DNA of 64,000 nt, taken from assembly GCA_014529385.2 (NCBI GenBank), contig CM043963.1, positions 67,445,912 to 67,509,911 on the forward strand, in the 5' to 3' direction. The translations under genes and the position numbers were made by a program. The notes below the pieces were generated by a model, which searched no databases, was not told the DNA's origin, and was given only the letters and a program-made list of their open reading frames with translations. Of this stretch, positions 53,109 to 63,615 are shown piece after piece. Origin of the DNA: Adiantum capillus-veneris (taxonomy: Eukaryota; Streptophyta; Polypodiopsida; Polypodiales; Pteridaceae). Position 1 is the stretch's first letter, and each line of letters starts with the position of its first letter.

Positions 53109-53445
53109 GCTCCGTTGGTGTCTGAGCTGGGAGTTTTTGCTTTCGTCCAGGTTTTGGAATGCATGAGAAGTAACTGCTTTGACAAGTCTGGTGTTCGGAA
53201 TGTGGTCTCTTGGAATGCATTGACTGCGGGATATACCCAACAAGGCAGGGTCAAGATGATACTTGCATCTTGAAGGTTGTGGCGGCATTCGACACACAAG
53301 GTGGAAGCAGAATTCAGGGTGCTATTACTAGTCAGGGGATGTTGGAAAAAGGTGTCATGCAAGGCATTGCTACGGCAGATATGTATGCCAAATGTGATGC
53401 CCTTCAAATGGTGCCCAAGGGCCATAATATAAAACGGTCACCCAA
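53100..53445 (+). pseudogene. PPR protein gene fragment
   Basis: Two frames carry pentatricopeptide words in normal order: NVVSWNALTAGYTQQGR (53200-53250), then after a shift DDTCILKVVAAFD, a RIQGAITSQGMLEKGVMQG stretch and IATADMYAKCDALQ. The VVSWNALI-GY, GLLE and DMYAKC words mark PLS-class PPR proteins, which edit or stabilise organelle RNA. Only about two or three repeats remain, frameshifted and without start or C-terminal domain. Retroduplicated fragments of this type are common in plant genomes. Confidence 0.75.
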
Positions 53446-54597
53446 TAAGACCCGCCGCCCACATGAATTAAAAAGGCCACCCTAATTTTAAATAGGGTGT
53501 GAAGCCAATGGAAGAGGAGAGACGGTGGAAAACAACGGTGCAAGCAGGAGAAAGCGAGCTCCCGCAGGCCGGCTCGAGCCTCAGACGGCTTGCGCCATGA
53601 AGCGGAAGTTGCAGAGCGGGCTGGGGCGCACCTTTTTGGGACCACTTCTACTGAATTTTGTGTTGTTCAAAATCCTCCTTGCCGTGTCAGCAAGGGGGGT
53701 TGCCCATTAGCAATATCGCTAATGGGTTGGCCGAGTATAGAAAAAGAAGCTTCCCATGCAACTCCCAAGCCCTTGTATAAAAAAGGGGGATGAGCTCTCT
53801 TTTTTTCTTCTTCCTCTCACTTGTAGAAGCCAAACCTCTTAGCTAATTCGAATCCTAAACCCGTTAAGCCACTCTAATAACTTTCATAGCCATTTGAACT
53901 CTAAGCTTCCATAGCCACTTCTAAGAAAGAACTCCATAACCTATACTAAGCCTCATTATCCATTCGAATCCGAAAGAAAACCTTCCATAACTTATGATAA
54001 ACCTAAGCTAAAGCTTGTTAACCATGATAATCCTAAGCTAAACCTCCCTAGTGATTCGAATCTCATTCAAGCCCAATAATCCTAAGCCGATTCATCATAA
54101 TCCTAAGCCGATCTATCATAGTCCTAATCCAAATCTTGATAGTCATCGTAATCCTAAGCCGCTCCTAAGCTAAACTCCATAAGCCATTCTAATCCTATGC
54201 TAAGACAACTCTAAGCCAAACCTAAACTCTGTAACCAACTTTCATGCAACAAAATCCCATAGCCATAGCTGAAGAGAAGATCAGGCTCTCTCTCTCGACC
54301 TTGAAGCAGCAGCGGACAAACCAAGGAGAGAAAAATCATCAAGATAACCTTGGTAGGCCAATTAAGGCAGGTGAAGCCGATGTAAGGAGCTTAAAACTCC
54401 ACGATTAAAATTGAGATTAAGAAGTGGTTATGTTCAATGTCCATTTTGGGTATTCAAGTTTCGGTGGTCCAAGCTGTCTATTTCAAGATTTGTCTCCATT
54501 GATTGTGTATGTTGCAACTCTTTTCCTTGCACCTCTCACAGCCATAGGCCCTGTGCCTTTCTGGCTCACCTTTCGAACACAAATACCCCGACAACGC
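53446..54597. other. Spacer with LTR-like TATA and degenerate TAATCCTAAGCC repeats
   Basis: A hairpin (TTAGCAATATCGCTAA, about 53707-53722) and a TATA-like TTGTATAAAAAAGGGG (about 53772-53787) followed by a Pol II-like pyrimidine leader may be a solo LTR. From about 53840 to 54250, TAATCCTAAGC(C/T)-type words recur irregularly every 15-40 bases. No coding frame supported. Confidence 0.5.
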
Positions 54598-54960
54598 ACG
54601 CATGCATACATACATACGCACACGCACACGCACACACACGTACATACACACACACGTACATGCACACGCATACATACATGCATACACATACATACATACA
54701 CACACACACATATACATGCATACAAACACACACATGCATACACACATGTACATACATATGCATGCATACAAACACACACATGCATACACACATGTACATA
54801 CATATACATGCACATGCATACACACACGTATATGTATACATGCATATGCATATACGCGCATGAACACACACACACACACACACATGACACCCATACACAC
54901 ATACATGCACATACGCATGCATGCACATACGTATATGCATACACACGCATACGCAACATA
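54598..54960 (+). repeat. Complex (CATACACA)n/(ACATGCAT)n tandem region
   Basis: About 360 bases of alternating CACACA, CATGCA and CATACA words. A longer unit of about 44 bp, GCATACAAACACACACATGC plus about 24 more, is repeated at about 54718 and 54762. All overlapping His/Thr/Tyr/Cys-rich frames are repeat artefacts. Confidence 0.93.
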
Positions 54961-56036
54961 CGCTCACGTCTATGACACTTGTCGCTTACGGTGCTTGCCA
55001 CGGTTAGCTCATGAAGCATACACTCAAACTACATGTCACTCACGCATACACTCACGTCGCTTGTTGCTTTCCGCTCATGTTGTGAGCGGGATGAAAACAC
55101 ACACAGCGTCTCTATAACAACCCGACACACACTCTTGGGAAGATACACACACACACACCCAAAAAACTCAGCTCAAAAGAGGAGAATTTCTGATTTCTAG
55201 ATACAAATGAGCTTGGGCCAACACAAATGGAGCAAAAAGCTCACACAGTATGGGTAAAAGATACCAGATACAATCACAAACTGGAGCAGAAGATTCGCTC
55301 ATAGGAGAAACTTACACAGCCAAAATAGCAGAAAAAGAGTGACGAATTTGGCAAAATGGACAGTGCCATCGCGTCCGGAACGGCCCAAAACCCCATTCTA
55401 CAATGTCAAAGTGCTCAAATCCGACCTTGGATGAGCAGTTTACGGCCAAAACAGGCTCCAAAATGAGCAAAAACACACCTGCGGCTGTTCCTCCTCTCTT
55501 CTCCACGTTTTTTCTGGTCTTCTCTCTTGCAGTGCATAGTTGTCACCTTTTTGCATCATCCGCACACATGGCACTCAACATTTTTCAATAATGCATCTCG
55601 CAACCACGTGAAGTGGCCCCAAAAGATGGTCCTTATGATGACCTTTCTGCATAATTATCACAAGAAAACATCCACGTTGTGTCCGTACTTCTCCACGTGC
55701 ACGTATTGACCCCATTCGCCGTCCTGACGCCACTAGATACCATATGACGCACCTGCTTACCTCATGTCGTCGGCCCACGGATAGCTTCCTCGAGAAGTTT
55801 TACGCGCTACCAACTCCTCATTATTATAGAAAAAACACACTGGTAATGGTAACGATGAAAATCGATGCACTATGTACACCTTGTCCTACCTGTACACATG
55901 TGGGCCCCACGTAACCACCTGGATTTGGAAAATGGGCAATCCTTTATTTGATGCACCATGCATGGATATGTACATATGCGCAATTCCTTGCTCCAAAAAA
56001 CTCCTGACAACGCATACACCACATACGCTCATGCAT
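54961..56036. other. Spacer between the tandem repeat and gypsy copy B
   Basis: No gene or clear repeat is recognised. Short CA-rich patches occur at about 55095-55160. Confidence 0.5.
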
Positions 56037-57039
56037 ACACAATATATTTATTCTCCAAGCTACTGTCATAAACAAGTACCCAGTCGCCGTCTCTCATAGC
56101 ATGTGGTCGTAGTCTGTGTTTTCTATCAAATGCTGCTTTATTCTTCAACCTTGCCGCCTTAAGCTTCTATTCAATATCTTCTTCACGCCTCTCAAGCTAG
56201 CAAATACGTAGAGCAAGCGAATCTTGTGTAGACATACCTTCTTCCCATGGCATTATGGTCCAAGTCATAACTGATTCCTCTATAGGCATAATGGGTTTTT
56301 GCCCGTACATTAATTTAAACAACATAAAACCTGTAACAGAACTGTGTGTAGTGCGATCAGCCCATAAAGCAAATGGCAGGAGTTTAGGCCAATCACCAAT
56401 ATGCCCTTCACACGCGTTCGCTAAAGCTTTAACAATAGATGGATGTCCTCTTTCACTTTTCCCATTACCTTCAGGATCGTATGTTGTAGTGAGAGCGAGT
56501 TTAATGCCCATACGAGCAAAAAACTCTCGAGCTTCATCTGCATCCAGCTCTCCTCTATCCGCAGTAATTCTGGCAACACATCCATACCTGGAGATAACAT
56601 CTTCAAGCAAGAACTTGCATACTGAACTGGTAGCTTTGGTACGCAAAGCTCTGTCTTCAACCTTATTAGTAAGATCTTCTCTGGCAAGAACAATATACCT
56701 CTTCTTCCACACTCCTATTGGCATTGTAATAAGGTCCACCACCCACATGTAGTGCATAGCTAGTGGATAGGTGGGATGCAATCCATCTCTATGTCGCACA
56801 TTAGAATATTGTTGGCATATTAAGCATGTTTCCACAAATTGAACCACATCCTTATACATACCTTTCCACCAGTACCAGTCTTTAATCTTGAAAAAAGTTT
56901 CCCAGACTCCTCTGTGTCCAGCCCATAAACTTTCATGATATTCTTTGATAACCTGCTGTCGAATTGCTTTGTCACAAATTACTCGTTGCGGTACCCCTCC
57001 TGGGCGCTTTGGTTGCTTCCATAATTGTCCATCCTTCAA
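56037..57039 (-). pseudogene. Gypsy copy B integrase
   Basis: One open frame, 57039 to 56197, holds the H2C2 zinc module (HESLWAGH...CLICQ), VVDLITMP, ITADRGELDADE and GNGKSERG, with the three catalytic acids in place, and LPFALWADRTTHSSVTGF downstream. A stop after LALRIC at 56197 is followed in frame by LERREEDIE and AARLKNKAAFDRKHR with one more stop, reaching about 56040. It is the best preserved domain of this copy and the reference for what copy A lost. Confidence 0.88.
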
Positions 57040-57059
57040 AAAATAGCCGTAGGCCTTTT

Positions 57060-57735
57060 TCCTGATCCTCTTGTAATCTCAGTCACTCCATCCTTCTTGT
57101 CTAGTGAGAGTGCTAAGGTAGCTGCCAATCATAAGCCACTCTCCGTCATAGAACTTCTCAAAAAGTACTTCAAAAACGTGAGCAATACTACCACAATTGG
57201 CATGTAGATAAGAAGACGTGTAGAAATTCAAGCCAGCATCATCACTTGTGATCTACATCTCTTCTTCATCTTCAAACCTAGCTCTTGATAACATATCTGC
57301 AACAACAGGATTATCTCTACCTGCAATATGATAAAATTAAGGGCTAACAGACTTAATATAGGCTATCCACCGTAGCATGGCAATGTCGGAGTAGAGCAGT
57401 TTGCAATCATCCCTATTAGTGGAAAACAATCTGTCTCTACTACCATTGAAGCTCCAATAAAGTATTCTTTATCAGACCTTAGAGCAGTAGCAACTCCCCA
57501 AAGTTCCCTCTTAAACTGTGGATAACCTCAATGATGAGAATTGAGCACCTTGGCTCCAAATCTAATTGCACACCTGTGTCCTTCTGCATCATCTTGACCT
57601 ATAGCCCATCCAATACCTGTCGAGCTAGTGTCAACTGTAAAAATAAATGGCCTTCCACATTTGTAGTCAACTTTCCTCAAGGTCGGAGACTCAAGAAGCA
57701 TCTTCTTTAATTTCCTGATAGCCTGTGTGTGAATT
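57060..57735 (-). pseudogene. Gypsy copy B RNase H and linker, badly broken
   Basis: No frame above 60 codons, but minus-strand sense matches copy A in pieces, such as the segments around plus-strand 57600-57690 (VTVDTSSTGIGWAIGQD-like) and 57300-57340. Multiple frameshifts. Confidence 0.65.
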
Positions 57736-59222
57736 TATTCCCAAACAAACCTTTTTCCTTTCCTTAGCAATTGACAAAGCACCTCTGCAACATGAGCAAA
57801 GTGTGGCAACCAAATAAGATAGAACACACATGCACCAAGAAATCGACGAACTTCGGTAACCGAAGAGCGTGCTTCCTTCATCTTTTGGATAGATTCAACT
57901 TTTGTTGTACTCAGCCTTCTACCCTCAGGACTGCACATATGGCCCACAATTAAGACCTCTTACCACCAAAAGTTGATTTTTGACTTGAAAGTGTTAAGTT
58001 AACTTCTTCAAGCCTCGATAAAATAGCATCACAGTTAGCAATATGTTGAGCAACAAACCACCGGCACCCCCTCTGATATTTTACCTCGTCTTTGGATCCT
58101 TCTTCACATCCTTTAATTGGTAGATCATCAATGAAAGGCACAGTAACATGTGGGATAAAGTCCCTTAATACTTTATTCATGCTGTTCATCATATGAGCTA
58201 CAGAATTAGTAGCACCCTGTGGCAGAGTGCACATCCTTACCAAACCAAGAGGAGTACGCATTGTAGTAAGATCCCTGCTCTCCAAAGCTACTGGAATTGA
58301 TCATATCCGGAATAAAGATCACCCATGGAGTAAATAGATTTTCCTGCAAAGGCCTCAGCAAACTCGTCCATGACAATTGGGCCAGTACCCACATTACGGA
58401 TTGTTACCTTATTAACTGACTGCATATTTTGAATGAACCTTAATGTACCGTTTTTCTTCAAGACAGTAAACCATCAATTAGAATATGGTGCACATGATGG
58501 CTCCAAAATTCCCATTTGAATCTTTTCATTAAGCAAATTGATAAGCTGTGGCAAGTGAGCTTTGGGAACTGGAATAGGAAGTAATCTCCATGGCATGTGA
58601 GGAACAGGGAAAATAACCATAGGTGAAATAACACTTGGATCCACACACCCAAGCTCACTCGGCTCAAAAGCAAAATCATTACCATGTTTTTTGAGCATAC
58701 CTTGATTTCCTCTTCGTTGAGAAAACCATCTTCTCCAACCTTCAGTTGCTGCAATGTCTCCTTAGTAAATTTATGCCCTATGTTCTTTGGATTTCAGAGT
58801 ATAGGCTGTCGAGAAGCTTCTTTGATCACCCCATCACTTCCTTCTGGTAGCGGTGTAGCCAGTGGTCTCACTTTCTTTGCAACAGTCTTGTACTTTGTCT
58901 CTACCTATGCTTCAATTGCTTGACCTGAATCATCCTCAATATGCATAAGTGTTTCATATATACCTAACTGATCATACATGTCCATTGAGCGGACCTTAAC
59001 AACTTCAGTTCCGCTTTGTAACCTGTGTTGCCTGATCTCCTCAAGCTCGGCCATAGTATCTACATAAGACACCTCTTCAAAGATCCCTAAAATCACATCA
59101 TCTGATTCAAGCCCATCAGATCCCTGCAGTTCACTTTGGATACCTGAAACATGCTGTTTTTCCCACTTTGGCAAATCATTAAATTTTTTGAAAGATACTG
59201 AACCTTCAGATGTTAACCCCAA
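57735..59222 (-). pseudogene. Gypsy copy B reverse transcriptase and upstream region
   Basis: Frames 58285-57950 (RTPLGLVRMCTLPQGATNS and VPFIDDLPIKG, the catalytic DD intact), 57947-57735 (SVTEVRRFLGACVFYLIWLP), 58698-58474 (FEPSELGCVDPSVISPMVI) and 59222-58905 (SEGSVSFKKFNDLPKWEKQ) follow in order. Each join is a frameshift or stop relative to copy A. Confidence 0.82.
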
Positions 59223-59314
59223 AAACCCTGAAGAGAAAGCTTCTCTTTGTGAGAACTTCTCCTCACTTGTACCACCATAGTCCTGCTTTATAGTGGCACT
59301 CCAAGAAAATCCTG

Positions 59315-59374
59315 TGCAGACCTGTGTTCTTTAAACTTCTTGCATATCTTGAAGTCGTGGAGCGGAGCTTAGAT

Positions 59375-59414
<40 letters not shown>

Positions 59415-59587
59415 ATACAGAGAGGGAGAGCTTACACAGTACAGAGAGATTTTTTTGAAGGGTTATCTCCCAATTCTTGTTATCCACACAAGTATAAGTG
59501 AGTATATACAAAGAGTTAGTGATAAGCGAGTTAGGGGGGCGGCCGGCCATATCTGTATAAGAGGCCACTTGAGATTTAATCCCAACA
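59315..59587 (-). repeat. Copia (-) 3' LTR with (CA)n tract
   Basis: On the minus strand it begins TGTTGGGATTAAATCTC at 59587. A plus-strand (CA)n tract at about 59373-59411 lies inside. The end at 59313-59320 is estimated from where copy B gypsy similarity resumes; the exact base is not fixed. Confidence 0.7.
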
Positions 59588-59671
59588 ACCTCCCACTTAA
59601 AGTCCAATGTGGCACTTTAATTAAATGTAAATCTATGAACATAAATGTACAAAGATTTACATGGCTGCCAT

Positions 59672-60484
59672 CTATCCAATGCCCAATAACTCACGACAAT
59701 GAACAAAGCTCTCTCCTGGAAGTCCCTTTGTGAGTAGATAAGCAGGATTGTCCTTGGTGTGGATCTTCATCAATTGTATCTTCTTGTCTTCAAGTACTTC
59801 CCTAATGAAGTGATATTTCACATCAATATGCTTAGTCTTCGAATGGAACACTGGATTCTTTGCCAATTGTATAGCACTTTGACTATCACAATATAACTCT
59901 GGCATATCTACTTTGATTCCCAAGTCTACTACCAATCTACCAATCCAAATAGCTTATTTGCATGCCTCATTTGTTGCAACATACTCAGCTTCTGGAGTAG
60001 ACTGTGTAATACAATCTTGTAATCGAGATCACCATGATATGGCACCTCCAGCCAATGTAAAGACATAGCGTGATGTAGATCTCCTCTTATCCAAGTCTGC
60101 TGCATAATCTGAGTCAATGTATCCTTTGACACTCAAATCCTGACTACCATAGCATATGCGCATACTCTTTGTATGTTTTAAGTATCTCATGATACCTTTC
60201 ACTACCTCCCAATGTTTCTTGCTAGGATTTGACATATATCTGCTAACCAATCCCAGTACAAATGCAATATCCGGACGTGTAGCAATCATTGCATACATCA
60301 AACTCCCACATGCAGGTGCATATGGCACCGTATCCATTTCAACCTTTTCCACCTTAGACTGTGGGCAATCTTGGTTGCTTAGTTTCACATATGACGGCAA
60401 TGGTGTCATCAATGTCTTTCCCCTGTCCATATGGAAACGTTGCAACACCTTGTCAATATACTCTTCCTGAGATAAGTAAAGCAT
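59672..60484 (-). pseudogene. Copia (-) RNase H domain
   Basis: Frame 60484-60029 has YAPACGSLMYAMIATRPDIAF split across the RT end, HWEVVKGIMRYLKHTKSM, GYIDSDYAADLDKRRSTS and the block GGAISW. A shift near 60028 leads to a second frame; 59935-59672 holds ELYCDSQSAIQLAKNPVFH and KHIDVKYHFIREVL, the typical Copia RNase H end. It is complete but for the frame breaks. Confidence 0.88.
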
Positions 60485-60502
60485 CTTCTTTGACCTATCT
60501 CA

Positions 60503-61045
60503 CTAGATACACATACCCAGTATATGACTTGCCTCAACCATGTCTTTCATGTCAAAAACCTTTGCCATTTTTGACTTAAGAGCTGAAATTTCTGCCATTT
60601 GTCTACCAGCAAGTAACATGTCATCCACATACAAGATGAGGATTATCAAGCTACCATCCTTAACTTGTCGAGTACACAGGCAATGATCCGTCTCACTTCT
60701 CTTGTATCCTTGAGAAAGCATAAATTGGTGAAACTTCTCTTTGCCATAGAGACTCTTTCTCAAACAACATACCAATTTCTCTTTGCCTTTCTCAACATAC
60801 CCTTCTGGCTGCTACATATAAACCTCCTCATGCAAACCTCCATGAAGAAATGCCATTTTCACATCCACCTGATGTAAATGCAGATCATGTTTGGCAACCA
60901 AAGCAAGTAAACTTCTCAATGTTGTCATCTTGACAACTGGGGAAAAGACTTCATCAAAATCTATTCCGTGTTCTTGCTTAAAACCCTTAGCAACCAACCG
61001 TGCTTTGTATTTTGGCTGTCCATCATGAGGAGTAAGCTTATACCT
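60503..61045 (-). pseudogene. Copia (-) reverse transcriptase
   Basis: Frame 60997-60812 has [55 protein letters not shown]. After a stop, 60775-60503 has KSLYGKEKFHQFM and the active-site YVDDM intact near 60615. The GLKQ(A/S)PR block is shortened. Stops at about 60811 and after GMCI. Confidence 0.88.
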
Positions 61046-62386
61046 TTAAACCCACTTACAAGGTAGATCTTTCTTGCCCTCTAGCAATTGAACCAAATCC
61101 CACGTTTGATTCTTATGCAGAGCTGTCATCTCTGATTGCATGGCCAACTGCCATTTTTTCGAGTCAACCACTTGTAATGCCTCCTTGTAACAAAATGGTT
61201 CTCCACAATCCGTGAGCATGACATAATTTAGAGGTGAAACATAATGATCATTTGGTTTGGAGACACGCTCAGAACGTCTCACCACAACTGATTCTACCTC
61301 TCTAGCCACTATAGGCTGTTCCTGAGCGTGACCATGCTGTCTTGATGTACTAGCACTAGGTCCATCTTCCCTGAAGACAACTCTTTTGATCTCCTCTGTC
61401 TTCTCTAGCTTAGCATGAAATTTGGCTTCATTGAAATGCACATCATTGCTACGAATAACGTTTCTCGACTCAGGATCCCAAAGCCGGTAACCCATCTCGC
61501 CCGATTCTTCGTAGCCAAGAAATATACACTTCTCGGTCTTTGGTTCTAACTTATTCCTCAACTCCTTAGGAATATGTCTATAAGCTTCACAACCAAAGAC
61601 TCTCTGATGCTTATTCGAAGGTGCCTTGCCTTTCCATAGCATCACGGCCACTTCACTCTTATCCAGAATCCTACTAGGAGACATGTTGATCAAATGGACT
61701 GCTGTAGCCATTGCTTCGGCCCAAAATCCATCAGGAAACTCAGCATTTGACAACATGCTTCTGAACTTCTCTTGTATGGTTCTATTCATATGTTCTACAA
61801 CTTCATTTTGTGAAGGATTGTATGGTGCAGTAAGTTCCGGCTTTATCCCTTTTGTTTCACAAAAGTCTTGGAAAGCCTTGGAAACGTACTCTCCACCATT
61901 GTCTTTCCTTAAGCATCTCAACTTCTGACCACTCTGATTCTCCACAAGTTGCAAGAATGTCTTAAAGACCTTGAGTACTTCATCCTTGTGCTTCAATAAG
62001 TAAACCCATACTCTGCGAGAATAGTCGTCTATAAAGGTACAAAAGTACAATGCTCCCCCTAGTGACAAACTAGGCATTGGTCCGCATAGATCACTGTGCA
62101 CAAGAGCTGACCGTTTGTCCCTACAATTTGTCTTTGATCTATGTGGTTCCTGTGTTTGCTTACCATTAACACAATGCTCACAAAACTTGAAATCTTGAAA
62201 TGAAAATCCAGGCAAATAACCATAACGAGAAAGTATTTCCATTCCTCTTTTTGACATATGTCCCAACCTACGATGCCACAATGACACACTTGGCTGCTCA
62301 ATCACATTAATTACATGGTTTTTAACCTCTGAAACATGTAAAGTGTACAAAGTTCCTAACTTGCTTCCATGTGCTACAGTCATCAA
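61046..62386 (-). CDS. Copia (-) pre-integrase, integrase and RT start, 446-codon open frame
   Basis: The longest intact retroelement frame of the window after 49173-51166. It has the HHCC module WHRRLGHMSKRGMEIL...FCEHCVNGKQ, then LVHSDLCGPMPS, YFCTFIDDYSRRVWVYLL, LRKDNGGEY and NEVVEHMNRTIQ: the catalytic D, D and E are all present, though ARG/GVAERMN-like residues are changed. FGCEAYRHIPKELR, CIFLGYEESGEMGYRLW and a linker follow; LHKNQTWDLVQL and LPCKWV begin the RT. It joins cDNA to the genome in intact elements. Confidence 0.88.
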   Translation of the reverse strand: MMTVAHGSKLGTLYTLHVSEVKNHVINVIEQPSVSLWHRRLGHMSKRGMEILSRYGYLPGFSFQDFKFCEHCVNGKQTQEPHRSKTNCRDKRSALVHSDLCGPMPSLSLGGALYFCTFIDDYSRRVWVYLLKHKDEVLKVFKTFLQLVENQSGQKLRCLRKDNGGEYVSKAFQDFCETKGIKPELTAPYNPSQNEVVEHMNRTIQEKFRSMLSNAEFPDGFWAEAMATAVHLINMSPSRILDKSEVAVMLWKGKAPSNKHQRVFGCEAYRHIPKELRNKLEPKTEKCIFLGYEESGEMGYRLWDPESRNVIRSNDVHFNEAKFHAKLEKTEEIKRVVFREDGPSASTSRQHGHAQEQPIVAREVESVVVRRSERVSKPNDHYVSPLNYVMLTDCGEPFCYKEALQVVDSKKWQLAMQSEMTALHKNQTWDLVQLLEGKKDLPCKWV

Positions 62387-62401
62387 ACCTTTGGAGATCT
62401 T

Positions 62402-62701
62402 TCAAGTGTTGTTCCCAAAAACTGTCACATAACCCGCATCATCCAACTTCCCTATACTGATCAAGCTCTTTCGGATTGCTGGAACATGTTTGACATTCTT
62501 GAGACATAAAGAAGAGCCATTTTGAAACGTCAACTGCACATCTCCCACTCCAAGTATGTCACAAACCTGCTCATTGCCAAGTCCGACATAATCTTTAGTA
62601 GCCACATATGATGTAAACCACTCTTTGTGCGGAGAAACATGTAAAGATGCCCCTAAGTCGATTATCCAATCACTCATAGCATGTCTATCCTCTGTAGTCA
62701 A
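62402..62701 (-). pseudogene. Copia (-) protease, active-site mutant
   Basis: WIIDLGASLHVSP has Leu where Ser or Thr belongs in D-(S/T)-G-A; TTA for TCA is one C-to-T step. VKHVPAIRKSLISIGKLDD is the typical end. The frame is isolated from Gag by a stop near 62700. Confidence 0.87.
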
Positions 62702-63615
62702 GAAAACAGAATCAAAATGCTTGTGAGAAAGATGTCACCAGCTGCTATACCAGAATCACTATCTGAACCAGATCCTGTGACATTCACCTCTTCAATCTTC
62801 ACTGAACTCTTCTTTTCATCTTGCTCAGAACTCTTTGTTTTGCCTTTTGCTTGTTTCCACTTCGTACAGTCTCTCTTCATGTGACCCTTCTTTCCACAAT
62901 GGTAGCATTCTATGTCATCCTTTGACTTCGAGTCACGAGACTTACTTCGGTTTTGTGCCTTCTTACCCTTCTTCTCTTTAGACTGTTGTCTCCCTCAAAT
63001 GACCAAAGCACTATTGCCTTTGCCTTTGTCAATGTTCTTCTTGTTCACTTCCTCTGTAAGCAAGCTACCTTCTACATTGGCACTTGTAAGACCCTCTGGC
63101 ATGACAAAATTACTTAATGCCGTGTGAAAAGTATCCCAACTGTCTGGCAAAGTGATTAAGAGAAACATAGCCATCACTGAATCTGGAAAGACTATCTCAT
63201 GTGCTATTAACTAGCTGAAAATTGTGTGAAATTCATTGAGATGATTTGACATGGTTGTCCCTTCCTTCATATTCAAATCTACCAATTTCCTGAGCCAGTA
63301 AATTTGAGAAGCAGCACTTTGTTTCTCTTACATACCACATAGCTTTTTCCATATGCCATATGCTGTAGTCTCTTCTGCTACATTGAAATAAACATTTTCT
63401 GCCAGTGTACTCAACATGATTGTGGAACAAGCTAATTTGTCAAACTCTTCCCACTCATCTTCAGGCATACCTTCTGGTCTCTCGCCTTTGAGCTTCAGTA
63501 GCTTCACTTGTTTTTTTTGCACCAAAACGTGTCAAATCTACTTCTTCCAGAATGGAAAGTTTGTGCAATCCAGCTTCTTTATGTTGTAAAGAGTCTCACT
63601 TTGAGAAGATGCCAT
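62702..63615 (-). pseudogene. Copia (-) gag with zinc knuckle
   Basis: The ATG at 63615 opens MASSQSETLYNIKKLD and TNFPFWKK, then stops near 63540. Frame 63525-63328 has EWEEFDKLACSTIMLSTLAEN and AEETTAYGIWKKL. Frame 63177-62995 has FLLITLPDSWDTFHTALSN. The knuckle CYHCGKKGHMKRDC lies at about 62870-62911. At least three stops (for example near 63327, 63210 and 62995) break it. Confidence 0.88.

Larger units (their letters stand above)
56037..59315 (-). mobile_element. Ty3/gypsy element copy B (-), same family as copy A
   Basis: On the minus strand, from about 59300 to 56037: the pre-RT region, RT, RNase H, integrase and its C-terminal part. Blocks match copy A throughout, for example CVDPSVISPMVI, MGILEPSCAPYS, GLVRMCTLPQGATNS and the integrase. 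Gag and protease are absent on the right, where the Copia element on - begins. The two gypsy copies converge (+ and -) with about 3.6 kb between. Confidence 0.85.

Noticed and set aside
54411-55117. Long His/Thr/Tyr-rich (+) and Cys/Val/Met-rich (-) frames
   Set aside because: Products of the CACA/CATGCA tandem region, overlapping in all frames on both strands.
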